Made by a program: the position numbers and the translations under genes. This document shows, one piece after another, positions 1 through 9,178 of a DNA stretch of 64,000 bases. Source of the DNA: Agapetus fuscipes (lineage: Eukaryota; Arthropoda; Insecta; Trichoptera; Glossosomatidae); assembly GCA_951799405.1 (NCBI GenBank), contig OX637351.1:6108251-6172250 (forward strand), written 5' to 3'. Numbering within the stretch: position 1 is the stretch's first letter; each line of letters starts with the position of its first letter. The notes below the pieces were generated by a model. That model had not been told where the DNA came from, searched no databases, and saw only the letters and a list, made by a program, of their open reading frames with translations.

Positions 1-929
1 ACAAGTGTGTTACCTAATTGAAAAAAAATCCATATAAATGCCAAACTGGATATTTTCTAAACGTGCCAACAAAAGAAAATAAATGTTGTATAAAATGTCG
101 AATAATATTTCACTTAAAATATTTTGCTCTTCTTTGTATGATTACGTTCATAAAAATTGTTTTTCATTTGTCGAACTACTTTGCTCGCAAAAGGGACAGG
201 CATTCTTAGAACCAGTGATGTTCAATTATGTAGGTACTTCCTTATTCAAGTATGTAACTTGTATGCTTGTGGTAATAGATACTTGTGAAAATCATCCCGT
301 ACACGACGAGGCCGGAACATTTTTGAATTCGGAATTTATCAGATATTTTCATACTTTCAGCAACACTAGTAACAAATACCGTTGCCATGGTGATTTCATG
401 GTTTCCATGGTGATGTGTTAATAGATTGAAGACGGAGTAGAGACACGTTGGTTACAAAGAAAATGAGAAAAGCATTTCATAATATGTCTTGAGCGAGACA
501 GCATTATAAACAATGAATGGTGTCAAAGACGTTGCATCATGTCGATTGGTACTAAATGACATTCACAGCCCCTCCATTGAATATACATTCACGGCTTAGC
601 TGCATAATATGTATGTATGAAAATATATGTAAGGGCACAGAAAAAATGCTGTTTTTTGTCTTGGTTATAACAAATGACGGCGAATTAAAAGTGAACGGTC
701 GCAATAATCGAGTTGGGACAGGCCTGAGCCCGTCCAGCGAGTATGATGAATGAACTGAGGGTATAAAATATTATTCAACTGCGAGGACGCACCTCCGAAC
801 GAATCGTGACGTATCTGAAAAAATAGATTCAATTGTTTCATTGCGATTTAAACTAGTGTACTTTTTTGATCAAAAATCAAGTCTTTTCTATTGGTTGTTT
901 TCATCTACTAAAATTTATGTATATCTATT
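1..929. other. AT-rich stretch, nothing recognised
   Basis: Two short overlapping frames occur near the left edge, but neither has a recognisable motif. No family A-D repeat was seen. It may be unique intergenic DNA or an old element worn past recognition. Confidence 0.4.
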
Positions 930-1440
930 AATTTAAGAATCTTTTGTGGGAGACTCCTTCCTAGATTTCAAAGAATCTTGAAGTCCATCAGTGCTATTCT
1001 TAGACATTTTGGTCATCCGTTTAGCCCACGCTTTGACAAACTAATGATACCTGGGCTGGAAGCCTCATCACCACGGTCATTCTTACCTACCGATTACTTA
1101 GGTAATATTTGTGTGAAGACTAATCAGCTGTTCACTTACGGCCATCTTGGATTGACGGGTCTTCATACAAATGCATCATTAGTTTGTCAAATCGTGGGCT
1201 CAACGGACGACTAAAATGTCTAAGAATAGCACCGTATGAAACTTGTTTTAGAGCCTCAGAGGTGTGGGTTTTGCTGATGCGGCAATCGATGTCCTGATTA
1301 TTTGTAGCAGGGCTGTTAGCTGCGTTGTGTTGTGTTGGTGTTGTTTAGAGACACTGAAGCAAAAAAGCGATTGCCATTGGGTTCGAATAAAACAGGATCA
1401 AATTGGGGCGAGAACATAGATAGCAGATTATATTAGAATC
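930..1440 (-). mobile_element. LINE 3' fragment (A2-tail type), split by a D element
   Basis: The left part (930-989) has the tail words TGGGAGACTCC and CTAGATTTC shared with A2 SINE tails. The right part (1233-1440) resembles the LINE at 54838-55100, for example GAATAAAACAGGATCAAATT against GAATAAAACCGGATTAAATT there. The reading frame is decayed. Family D sits between the halves, so the LINE copy is the older. Confidence 0.6.
990..1232. mobile_element. Foldback MITE family D, copy 1
   Basis: The ends are inverted copies: GTGCTATTCTTAGACATTTT at the left and the reverse complement at the right, continuing inward through CGTCCGTTGAGCCCACG-like sequence and TTTGACAAACTAATGAT. The centre has a second inverted block around AACAGCTGATTAGTCTTC and CCATCTTGGATTGAC. 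No coding capacity. It is inserted in an old LINE tail; flanks suggest a 2-3 bp target duplication but this is not certain. Confidence 0.75.
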
Positions 1441-1445
1441 ATAGA

Positions 1446-1575
1446 TCCTTGATTTGTGAGGCTGATCACGTATACTGCAAAAATTGGTTCACCTGGCCAA
1501 AGTCACCCATGTTTCGCAGAAGAATGGCGAGAGTTAAAGTGTTTATGTCCTGTAGAGACTTGGGTATGTGTCTTT
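1446..1575 (+). repeat. Family C, old partial copy
   Basis: Keeps the order CCTTGA, GAGGCTGA, TACTGCAAAAATTGGTTCAC and a degenerate version of the TCACCCCTGTTTCAG block. The 3' half is missing. Confidence 0.55.
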
Positions 1576-1607
1576 CAAGTATGTACCTACCAAATGGGAA
1601 CAGAAAA

Positions 1608-1942
1608 AGGTATAAATGTGTCAGTACAAGCTCCCAGCCGCTACTCGAATCTTGGTTTTCACATGACACGATTATTTTTTATTCAAACGTAAAACTTCTT
1701 TAACTTTTACTTGTCTTAAAGATAAAAATTAAAGTAAATTTACTACTTCTACAGGAACGAAAATCTGTAAATGTGTAAAATCTAACACAAGCTCCCAGCC
1801 GCTGCTCTAAACTTGGTTTTCACATGACACACTTATTTAAAAAAAAAAAAAAAAGTTTTTAAATAATGATAAATATTTTAAAACTTTGCCTGTCTTAACG
1901 ACAAAATACAAAATAAAAAGACCCAATGCTACCTCTTCAGGA
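1608..1942. repeat. Imperfect tandem duplication, unit about 150-170 bp
   Basis: Two successive units share AGCTCCCAGCCGCT, CTTGGTTTTCACATGACAC, a CTTGTCTTAA/CCTGTCTTAA segment and a final CTACTTCTACAGG/CTACCTCTTCAGG. The second unit has a run of about 16 A. Origin unknown. Confidence 0.65.
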
Positions 1943-2440
1943 AAAACAAAAAAGGCAAGTTATTTTAAAAGATACTGCTCTAGTGAACTTAAAGTACCAA
2001 AGATAAAATTTTACTCGTAGAAGTATATATTTATAGGTTAACCCGTATAAACTGGTATTGGTGTAATTACACTGTGCTAAGTTTAAAACTTTACCATGAC
2101 GTTAACAAAAATATGTATGGAATACCGAAGGGCGCCTCTACGAAGCGTTTAAGATTACATACATTTTTTTATAAAACGCCAATTGTTACGCTTGAACATT
2201 ATTTTTTTTTAGGCAGTAGGTATTTTGAACTAGAGCAGCCATTGGTCAGTTGATTCGGAGGGTTTTCTTCGTGTCACTCCTACTACAGTGAGTCATGTAC
2301 TGCGAGTATGAGATATTGTGTAAATACGCGGCCATCGCGTAAAAAGAAAAAGGGATTGAAGATGTGAACGAGAAATACAAGTTCAAAGAGGATAAGTGTT
2401 AGGATTTTTTATTGTAAAAAACAATATATTGACACAAACA
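1943..2440. other. AT-rich, nothing recognised
   Basis: No convincing frame and no known window repeat; only A/T runs. Confidence 0.35.
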
Positions 2441-2452
2441 TTTAAATAACTC

Positions 2453-2515
2453 TTCTTCTTCTTTTTCTTTGTGGCGGATTCCCGCATTCAGCAGGAGCGC
2501 CAGTGTCAAGTTGTT
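2453..2515 (-). mobile_element. 63-bp LINE-tail micro-insertion
   Basis: A short insertion flanked by a perfect 12-bp target duplication TTTAAATAACTC (2441-2452 and 2516-2527). Read on the minus strand it ends GGGAATCCGCCACAAAG followed by a GAA-repeat tail. A long target duplication plus a microsatellite tail is the signature of a severely 5'-truncated LINE insertion. Confidence 0.8.
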
Positions 2516-2639
2516 TTTAAATAACTCAATAATAAAATAATGGATATGGGGGAATTTAAATGTATGCAGGGAAATTTAAAAAATGGTAGGTAAAATAAAT
2601 TAAATAAAATGACTAAATTTCATACAATAAAATTTCTTT

Positions 2640-2765
2640 TCTGTAATCAATAATCATACCTGATGATGACCTTCTAGGTCGAAAACGTTAGTAACTTACT
2701 CTAAAGATTGTAATCTTTGTAAATATATTCATGTGAAAATAAACAGTGTTTTTGAATTCCTCAAA
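2640..2765 (+). mobile_element. Possible Penelope- or LINE-like 3' end
   Basis: CTGATGATGACC TTCT AGGTCGAAAACG (in pieces) followed by an A/T-rich end containing AATAAACAGTG. CTGATGA + short stem + GAAA recalls a hammerhead core, but there is one extra U before the stem. Low confidence. Confidence 0.3.
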
Positions 2766-2901
2766 AATTTTTAAACTATAACAGTATGAATTTTCACAGT
2801 GTTAATACACAAACAATACAAAATATAAATTAAATAATATGGGAATTTGAGTTACTCAACCACAACTTTGATAGAGTCTGACGTATCGATATCTAACTGA
2901 T

Positions 2902-2949
2902 CCCCTGCCGAATGCGGGAATCCGCCACAAAGAAAAAGAAGAAGAAGAA
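2902..2949 (+). mobile_element. 48-bp LINE-tail micro-insertion, second copy
   Basis: Same tail as 2453-2515 but opposite orientation, flanked by a perfect 13-bp duplication ATATCTAACTGAT (2889-2901 and 2950-2962). It starts just before GAATGCGGGAATCCGCCACA and ends in GAA repeats. Confidence 0.8.
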
Positions 2950-3296
2950 ATATCTAACTGATTGACATTTTGATTCGTCGAAACCATGTGGTCGAAACCA
3001 AGCAGTTTTGTTTCAAGTTTGTGTAGGTTAAAATTATGTGCTTTATAAGGAAAGGTTCTTCTAATGACATGTTCCCTATTCGTGTCATATTCTGACTAGT
3101 GAAGTCATCATTCTTCTTGCTAAATTCCTCTCGAGTAGAGTGAATAAAAAGTCTGTAACTTTTCTGTAATAAAGTGCTACGTATCAAGCGAGAAGCATTT
3201 CTTTCATTGAAGCCCAATCCAAAAGCAGCGACTGCCCGAATCCTGAACAATAAGAAAGGAAACATACAAAATCATGTGATGAGATGCTTTCTTTTT

Positions 3297-3560
3297 AAAA
3301 AAAACCTGTGCGGGAGACTCCCTTGATTTCAGAAACTCTAGGGGTGTATGACACTCGTTGTAGTGCCGCAGAGGTGTTTACGAGCTTGGTCGTCGCTACA
3401 AAGCGCCAATACTCAAGCAAGACCCAGTTGCTGTAAGGCTGGATAGACCTTTAGTTACCGGTCTAGTCCACCGGGAATCGAACCCACCCAAGGTTGTGGG
3501 TTCGATTCACGGCGGAACACAACAGAAATACCATTTATATTTTCAAATATGCTCTTCAAA
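3297..3560. mobile_element. Rearranged SINE A: A2 (-) half followed by A (+) half
   Basis: 3297-3462 reads as the 3' half of an A2 on the minus strand (GGGAGACTCCC.., GCCGCAGAGGTG, GACCCAGTTGCTGTAAGGC). From about 3466 a B-box-like ATCGAACCC on the minus strand runs straight into GGTTGTGGGTTCGATTC and the start of an A body on the plus strand. The result is an inverted, hairpin-capable chimera. Confidence 0.65.
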
Positions 3561-3874
3561 TATACACATCCTATTTCTCTCGATTAAATGAACTAGGCGT
3601 CGGAAAGTATTATCTTCTATCAGAGATCCTCAAAGTTTCATTTCTTTTCATTTAAAACTAGCTGTAGGTACCCTGCCACGCATTGCTGTGGCTCTATAAT
3701 GTAATCTATAACCTAATAAATAAAAAAATAAAAAAATATATATACAAACTAAGTTGCAAAGATAAATTAAATTTAAGATTTATTTTAAGTGCATTCCTTC
3801 AAGCAGACACGTATAATTTCTTCTAAACTTAAATATGAAATCCAATCTTAAATTAAAATAAGTAATTTGAAAGA
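3561..3874. other. AT-rich, nothing recognised
   Basis: No frame or repeat of known family; A/T-rich tracts near 3720-3780. Confidence 0.3.
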
Positions 3875-4195
3875 GGATGTGAAAGTTAAGGTACAAAATA
3901 ATGTGATGAGATGGTTTGGGTATGTGGAAAGAATGAATGATGATAGACTGACAAAGTATATATACTAAGAAAGTGTGAAAGGAAAAAGAGGGAAGGGACG
4001 ACCGAGAAAAGTATGGAGTGATCAGATTGAGGGTATTGTGAAAGAATGGGATATATAAAGTGAGCGTAAACGAAGAAAATGCATGAAAAAGGCGATGGAT
4101 ATGAACGAATTGAAAGATGTATGTAAGGATAGGAAAAAATGGGGGCAGGTCTGCAGAGGCTCTGGCCACCCCTAGCGGAATGGCGACAGAGTAAA
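3875..4195 (+). mobile_element. RTE-like LINE C-terminal fragment (RTE-a)
   Basis: Broken frame still reading MRWFGYVERMNDDRLTKY, then a GRPRKVWSDQIE-like segment and a CMKKAMDMNELKDVCKDR-like segment, interrupted by stops. This is the conserved end of RTE-type endonuclease-reverse transcriptases. It ends with the GGCCACCCCTAGCGGAATGG 3' signature also present at 59060, 60400 and 63470. Confidence 0.75.
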
Positions 4196-4204
4196 AGTTA
4201 CAGT

Positions 4205-4562
4205 TACAAGCTCGGCAACTCTTGTCGACCTTAACCTGAAACCGGAGTGACATTATTATTATTTTATCAGGATAATTTATTTTTAATTACAAATGATAAG
4301 AGAGCGCCGTTTTTGTGTGTGTCACACCTCAAGGGCCCTCTTCGATCATGGATAAGACTTTCTAAAAAGGTGTGTCTTGAGTGCTCCGCGAAATACACCC
4401 ACAGATTTGGAGTTCTTCACTCCGGGTGGCAGTCTGTTCCACTCCACCGGACCCGCAACACGGAGTGTCTGCCTCCTTACACCCATTTCAACATTTCGAC
4501 ATTGACAAAGTGAACCATTTTTTACAGTTTTTCAGCCTCTTAACAACCTATAAGTTAAGGAA
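4205..4562 (-). repeat. Family C copy split by a LINE fragment
   Basis: Left part has GCAACTCTTGTCGACC and GGAGTGACATT; right part resumes ACATTGACAAAGTGAACC and ends AACCTATAAGTTAAGGAA. The ACATT shared at both sides of the inserted LINE piece marks the target duplication. Confidence 0.75.
4249..4499 (-). mobile_element. CR1/L2-like LINE 3' fragment (A1-tail type)
   Basis: On the minus strand the frame reads AGPVEWNRLPPGVKNSKSVG, then FRGALKTHLFRKSYP and a stop. The WNxLP..FxxxLKTHLF pattern is the C-terminus of CR1/L2-group reverse transcriptase polyproteins. After the stop come AGGGCCCTTGAGGTGTGACA, ACGGCGCTC and an (ATT)n tail, the same 3' end as SINE A1. Flanked by ACATT duplicates inside a family C copy. 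Confidence 0.75.
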
Positions 4563-4914
4563 CACACTCAACGAAGTAAAACTTTAAAACCTGTCTATGA
4601 ATTTTTTATTGCTTGGTAAATTAATTGCTATGTTTAGAAAGCGCAGGTTTGATCAGCCCAGCGTAATCTAATTACAAACGAACACCATTTTCTCTCACAT
4701 TGTATTCCAGCGGTTCTCAATGCTTTTGATTGATGATCTGTATAAACATCTCGTATAACCCAGCATCCGATACGCATACTCTTATAATTACATCGCATTC
4801 TACATCTTTAATCTAAGGCCAAGGATGTATTAACATTTGAGATTTATATTTGATGCACGCTCACAATGAGGCATGTGAAAATTCGCGCTTCTACACATGC
4901 TGATTTATTTATTT

Positions 4915-5237
4915 ATTTTTTTAAAAAATCCTTTGCGGGAGACTCCCTAGATTCTAGAGACTCTAGGGGTCTATGACACTTGTTGTAGTGCCGTAGAGGT
5001 GTACGAGCTTGGTCGTTGCTACCAAAGTGCCAATACTCAAGCAAGACCCAGTTGCTGTAAGGCTGGATGGACCTTTGGTGACCGATCATTGGTACAGGTT
5101 TATGAATTTTTCAACCCAGCGAAGAGCAAATTTGAAAATATAAATGGTGTATTTTTTGTGCTCCGCCGGGATTCAAACCCACAACCTTCCATTCAGAGTC
5201 TGAAGAAGTGTTACCACTGAACTACGGACCGGTCTCG
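4915..5237 (-). mobile_element. SINE A2, near complete
   Basis: Minus-strand order: tRNA-like head at the right end (ACCGGTCCGTAGTTCAGTGG, B box on the opposite strand near 5170), body with CGCTGGGTTGAAAAATTCAT, then GTCTCTAGAATCTAGGGAG and a short A-rich tail. The B box is degenerate (ATTCAAACCC). Confidence 0.85.
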
Positions 5238-5270
5238 ATATTATTATTATTTATTATTAAATTTCCTTCC

Positions 5271-5520
5271 TTCCCATTCCTTGACTGACCACCCATACTG
5301 TAAAAAATGGTTCACTTTGCCAATGTCACCCCTGTTTCAGGGAAGGTCGGCAAGAGTTGCAGGGCTTATGTTCATTTGAGATTGGGTTTTTTATATTGTA
5401 GGTCGCGCGTAAGCGTGTAAGCGCGAAATTATGCATGTCTGCTTATGGGAATGCATTTAATATGAATCTCAAATGATACATATCTTTGCAGCTTAGATTT
5501 AGATTAGATTTAGATTAACC
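5271..5520 (+). repeat. Family C3
   Basis: Starts CCTTGACTGACCACCC with a small internal deletion of the 5' block, carries the C3 words GGGTTTTTTATATTGTAGGT and GAATCTCAAATGATACATAT, and ends CAGCTTAGATTTAGATTAG. Confidence 0.85.
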
Positions 5521-5537
5521 GTCGATATTCCTTGCCT

Positions 5538-6036
5538 TATATTATAGGTTGGTATGAGGCTGACCACCGATACTGTACAAAATGGTTCACTTTGCCAATG
5601 TCACCCCTGTGTCAGGGAAGGTAGGCAAAATTTGTAGGGCTTATGTTTCTTGACTTATAGGTTGGTATGCGGCTGACCACCCATGCTGTAAAAATGGTTC
5701 ACTTTGCCAATGTCACCCCTGTTACAGGGAAGGACGGCAAGAGTTGCAGGGTGTATGTCCATTTGAGATTGGTTTTTATGTTGTAGGCTCACATGAGGCA
5801 CGTGCAAGCGCGAACTTGTACGTGTCTGGTTGTGGGAATGCATGTAATGTGAATCTCCAATGTAACATATCTTTGCATCTTAGATTAGATTAGATTAGAT
5901 TAGATGTTCATTTGAGGTTTGGATTTTATTTGCAAGTACACATTCAGCATTTAACTACACGTGTTTGTTTGTGGGTATGCATTTGAGAACTTTTAATGAA
6001 TATATCCTTGCAACTTAGATTATAGATAGATTATAG
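5538..6036 (+). repeat. Family C1 split by a nested C2
   Basis: The 5' half (5538-5646) stops at GGGCTTATGTT; the 3' half (5904-6036) resumes GTTCATTTGAGGTTTGG and ends with the C1 tail TTAGATTATAGATAGATTATAGA. Joined in the consensus order these make one C1 element. Confidence 0.85.
5647..5903 (+). repeat. Family C2 inserted in a C1
   Basis: Begins TCTTGACTTATAGGTTGG and ends in four TTAGA units. It lies between ATGTT and ATGTT of the host C1, so a 3-5 bp target duplication is visible. Confidence 0.85.
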
Positions 6037-6504
6037 ATATTATTATTATTATAAAATAAATGCCAACAATGTCACAGATACAGGTTGTGACACCTGCGCA
6101 GGGCCGGCGGCAGATATTAGGTATTACATCCATCAATCAGGGCCGGACTCGGGAGCGAATTAAACTTCAATTAAATATTTTAATTATAATACCTACTGGT
6201 GGTGAATGTGAGGAAGCAACAAGCAAACATACGGCTGTCTCGCTTCATCGCACGCGGCGGTGCATCAAGCCGTCTCCCTCTCGCACATACAAGATGGACG
6301 GCGCTCAATCAATCATATGGCGGACGACGGCTGACTTTAAAGGATTGTAAATCTTGGAGCCAAGGAAGAATATCGTAGCTTTTATATTTATTTTTAAAGA
6401 GAAAAAATAGATGCAGATACACAATTATATAAACAAGAGAAATGGATGCATACTCAGTAATGTGCCTTAATCCTAAAAAAACACAAAAAGATTAAAATTT
6501 GACT
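6037..6504. other. No gene recognised; two CAGGGCCGG motifs
   Basis: A 96-codon frame has no known motif. CAGGGCCGG occurs near 6098 and 6139 and resembles the first bases of hAT-type termini, but no matching right end or duplication was found. Confidence 0.3.
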
Positions 6505-6782
6505 GTAGCTGACCAATCTAATCTAATCTAAGTTGCAAAATATATGTTACATTAGAGATTCACATTATATGCATTTTCACAAACAGGCACGTATAAGTTC
6601 GCGCTTAAACACGCCTATAATATAAAAACCCGAATCTCACACCCTGCAACTCTTGCCGACCTTCCCTGAAACAGGGGTGACATTGGCAAAGTGAACCATT
6701 TTCTACAGCATGGGTGGTCAGCCGCATACCAACCTATAAGTCAAGGAAACATACACAACACATTACATTTTTAATATTAACA
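6505..6782 (-). repeat. Family C2 with extended 5' end
   Basis: Starts (plus strand) with AATCTAATCTAATCTAAG, carries the C2 words, and its 5' end runs past the usual start into AAGGAACATACACAACACATT. The same extension occurs at 61290-61320, so the full element may be longer than the common form. Confidence 0.85.
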
Positions 6783-7539
6783 AATTATAACATAATATGG
6801 ACATCAAAAACTAACAGAAAACAAATTCTAATTTAAAAAACCCTAGCCGCCAACATCACAGATCAACCGCCATTTATTTCCATTTTCTTTCCATTTCATT
6901 ATAGATGATAACTAAATTAAATAGTATTTTATGCAAGCTCCCAAAGCATAAACAAAACATTGAAAAAACCGCACAAACCTGCGTCATTTCTAACTTTCAT
7001 CCAAGTTCTCAATAAAGTTTATCGTTAATGGTTCACAATTTTCTTTCATATATTTCATTGTCGTAGAAAAAGTATTGTATGCCAGTGCGCGTAATTAGCT
7101 ATTGTTAACTTTCAAGTTTTTTTTCAAGTTGCAATATTCTTATTCAGTTCTCAATGAGAGCTGCACATACGTCTGTCTGTCACTGTGCACACTCAGGGTG
7201 ATCATTAAACACCTCTGCGGTAGGAGTCATGAGGACCATTCACTCAAGTATAACACACCTAGTTGAAACTCAACCATAGTGTTTTACTAAAATATATATG
7301 GACTCTTAAGCGGCGCCTCTAGCGAGAAATTCACTTTTCAATATATTTTTTCCTTAAGACGGCTACATACCTACCCCAGATTTTTTTTTTTTTTAATATG
7401 TTTCTTAAGATTTATGTTACTTTATAAAAGAGTTGGTGTACGAAGAAAAACTGTCTTCAAGAAATTGTATTTAATAAGTATGTTATACTTTCTACTTACT
7501 GAATCAGCCATTCTAGTCCACTCCTGAACATAGCACCTT
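6783..7539. other. AT-rich, nothing recognised
   Basis: No frame or known repeat; the only oddities are short T and A runs. Confidence 0.35.
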
Positions 7540-7818
7540 CCCCATATTAAATTAATTAAATTATGCTGATTTATTTGGTGAGCGCTGTTTTTGTGTGTAT
7601 CACACCTCAAGAGCCCGCTGCGAGCTTGTTTGTCGCTGTAGACTGCGCCAATTCTCAAGCAAGACCCAGTTGCTGTAAGGCTGGATGGACCTTTTGATGG
7701 CCGGTCTTTGGTAAAGGTTTATAAATTTTTCAACCTAGCGGAGAGCACATTTGGAAATATAAATGGTATATTTTTGTGCTCCGCCGGGATTCGAACCCAC
7801 AACCTTCCATTTACGAGT
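7540..7818 (-). mobile_element. SINE A1, head truncated
   Basis: Starts with the A1 tail (TGATTTATTTGGTGAGCGCTG, TGTGTGTATCACACC) and body, and stops within the tRNA-like head at ACGAGTCCG where family B sequence takes over. Confidence 0.8.
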
Positions 7819-7905
7819 CCGGAAACGGAAAGAGACGGGAAATCATTTCGACACCTTCGGTGGGGATCGAACCCTTGCTCTCAGCATAGAATGCAGATAT
7901 CGACC
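7819..7905 (-). mobile_element. SINE B head between two SINE A units
   Basis: GGGAAATCATTTCGACACC, GGATCGAACCCTTGCTCTC and a degenerate ATCGACCGGAC are the first ~85 bp of family B in reverse. Directly abuts A on both sides. Confidence 0.75.
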
Positions 7906-8143
7906 GGACTTTTTACGAGCTTGGTCGTCGCTACAAAGCGCCAATTCTCAAGTAAGACCCAGTCGCTGTAAGGCTGGATGGACCTTTGATGACCGGTCAT
8001 TGGTAAAGGTTTATGAATTTTTCAACCGAGCGAAGAGCAAATTTGAAAATAGAAATGTTTTTTTTTGTGCTCCGCCGGAATTCAAGCCCACAACCTTCCA
8101 TTCAGAGTCCGAAGTGTTACCACTGAACTACGGACCGGTCCTC
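7906..8143 (-). mobile_element. SINE A, 3' end cut at CTCGTAAAAA
   Basis: Complete head ending at GGACCGGTCC, normal body, but the 3' end stops at the GCTCGTAAAAA point and joins family B rather than an A1 or A2 tail. The same cut occurs at 11236. Confidence 0.8.
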
Positions 8144-8428
8144 TAATACTAAGAACATGAAAAAATAAAGAAACATATTTAAGAAAATCATATTTATTGT
8201 ATGTGGCCATCTTAAACGCCTTGGTTGCGTTTACACGTTAAGTTTTCTGTTCTATACTTGGGGAGTAGCAATACAAAAGGCACGATTATCTCTCTCTATG
8301 CCTTTTGTCGGTCTGCGGGTTGATAAAAAAACATACCGCCGTCATTAGCAGCTTCTGTTTGGACGTGGCGGAACAAAGCTACAATGGAAAGCAAGTGTTG
8401 TATCATGGCAATCATCAGAACAGCCTGT

Positions 8429-8477
8429 AGTCTAGTGGTTAACGCTACGGACTCAAAATCGGAAGGTCTTGAGCTCA
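8429..8477 (+). mobile_element. tRNA-like SINE head, family H
   Basis: CCTGTAGTCTAGTGGTTAAC is a good A box; GGTCTTGAGCTC is a degraded B box. A second copy lies at 10085-10205 in reverse. Interrupted after GAGCTC by a MITE. Confidence 0.6.
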
Positions 8478-8636
8478 GAAGCGCTATTCTGCTAAATTCC
8501 TTACGACCTTAAGGCGACGAGCTGGCGATTCGTGTCCAAAAATAAGATGCACTCTATGGAGTTCTTTCGCAAGCGCTAGCAATCTCCGACTTGTATGGAT
8601 ATCCAAAGTGTAATGAATTTAGCAGAATAGCGCTTC
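8478..8636. mobile_element. 159-bp MITE with 20+ bp terminal inverted repeats
   Basis: Left GAAGCGCTATTCTGCTAAAT and the exact inverse at the right. No coding capacity. Inserted in SINE H. No clear target duplication. Confidence 0.75.
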
Positions 8637-8693
8637 AACGGAAAGCAACTAACGAAAATAGCCGATTTATCCTGACAGAGGTCCTTGATTTTC

Positions 8694-8930
8694 TTGACTT
8701 ATAGGTTGGTATGCAGCTGACCACTCATACTGTTAAATTGGATCACTTTTCCAATGTCACCCCTGTTTCAGAGAAGGTCGGAAAGAGTGACAGGGTGTAT
8801 CTGTATCTGGATTTTAATTTGTAAGTACAAATTCAGAATTTGTAAGCGCGAACTTACACGTGTCTGTTTGTAGACATGCATTTGATATGAGCTGATGGCT
8901 TGGCAATTTAGATTATAGATTATATATCGC
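8694..8930 (+). repeat. Family C1-like, diverged
   Basis: TTGACTTATAGGTTGGTATG start, C1-like middle (GTAAGTACAAATTCAGAATT), tail TTAGATTATAGAT cut by a MITE. Confidence 0.75.
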
Positions 8931-9178
8931 ACGCTTAATCATAAAGAGCGATAACTCAAAAATTGGGAAAATCGAGATTCTGTAATAAAACGCAATAACA
9001 ATACGAGAAGAATAGGTAGAATGCGACAGCCGTTCAATTTGGACGAATATGACCGAGATAAAACATCGGAAGTCTTTTTCATCCCATGCAAGTACTGGTT
9101 GTCTGAACTTCAAACGTGATTTCCCAACATTCTTATTTTTTTAATTATTGCTCTTTATTATTAAGCGTGCGATATATA
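8931..9178. mobile_element. 248-bp MITE, TATATATCGCACGC ends
   Basis: Inverted ends TATATATCGCACGCTTAAT / ATTAAGCGTGCGATATATA continue inward through ATAAAGAGC. Lies in the tail of a family C copy. TA-rich junction fits a TA target, but the exact duplication is ambiguous. Confidence 0.75.

Noticed and set aside
4712..4760. hAT terminus CAGCGGTTCTCAATGC
   Set aside because: Only one end seen, no partner or duplication.
5880..5905. TTAGATTAGATT as telomeric repeat
   Set aside because: The insect telomere unit is TTAGG; these are element tails.
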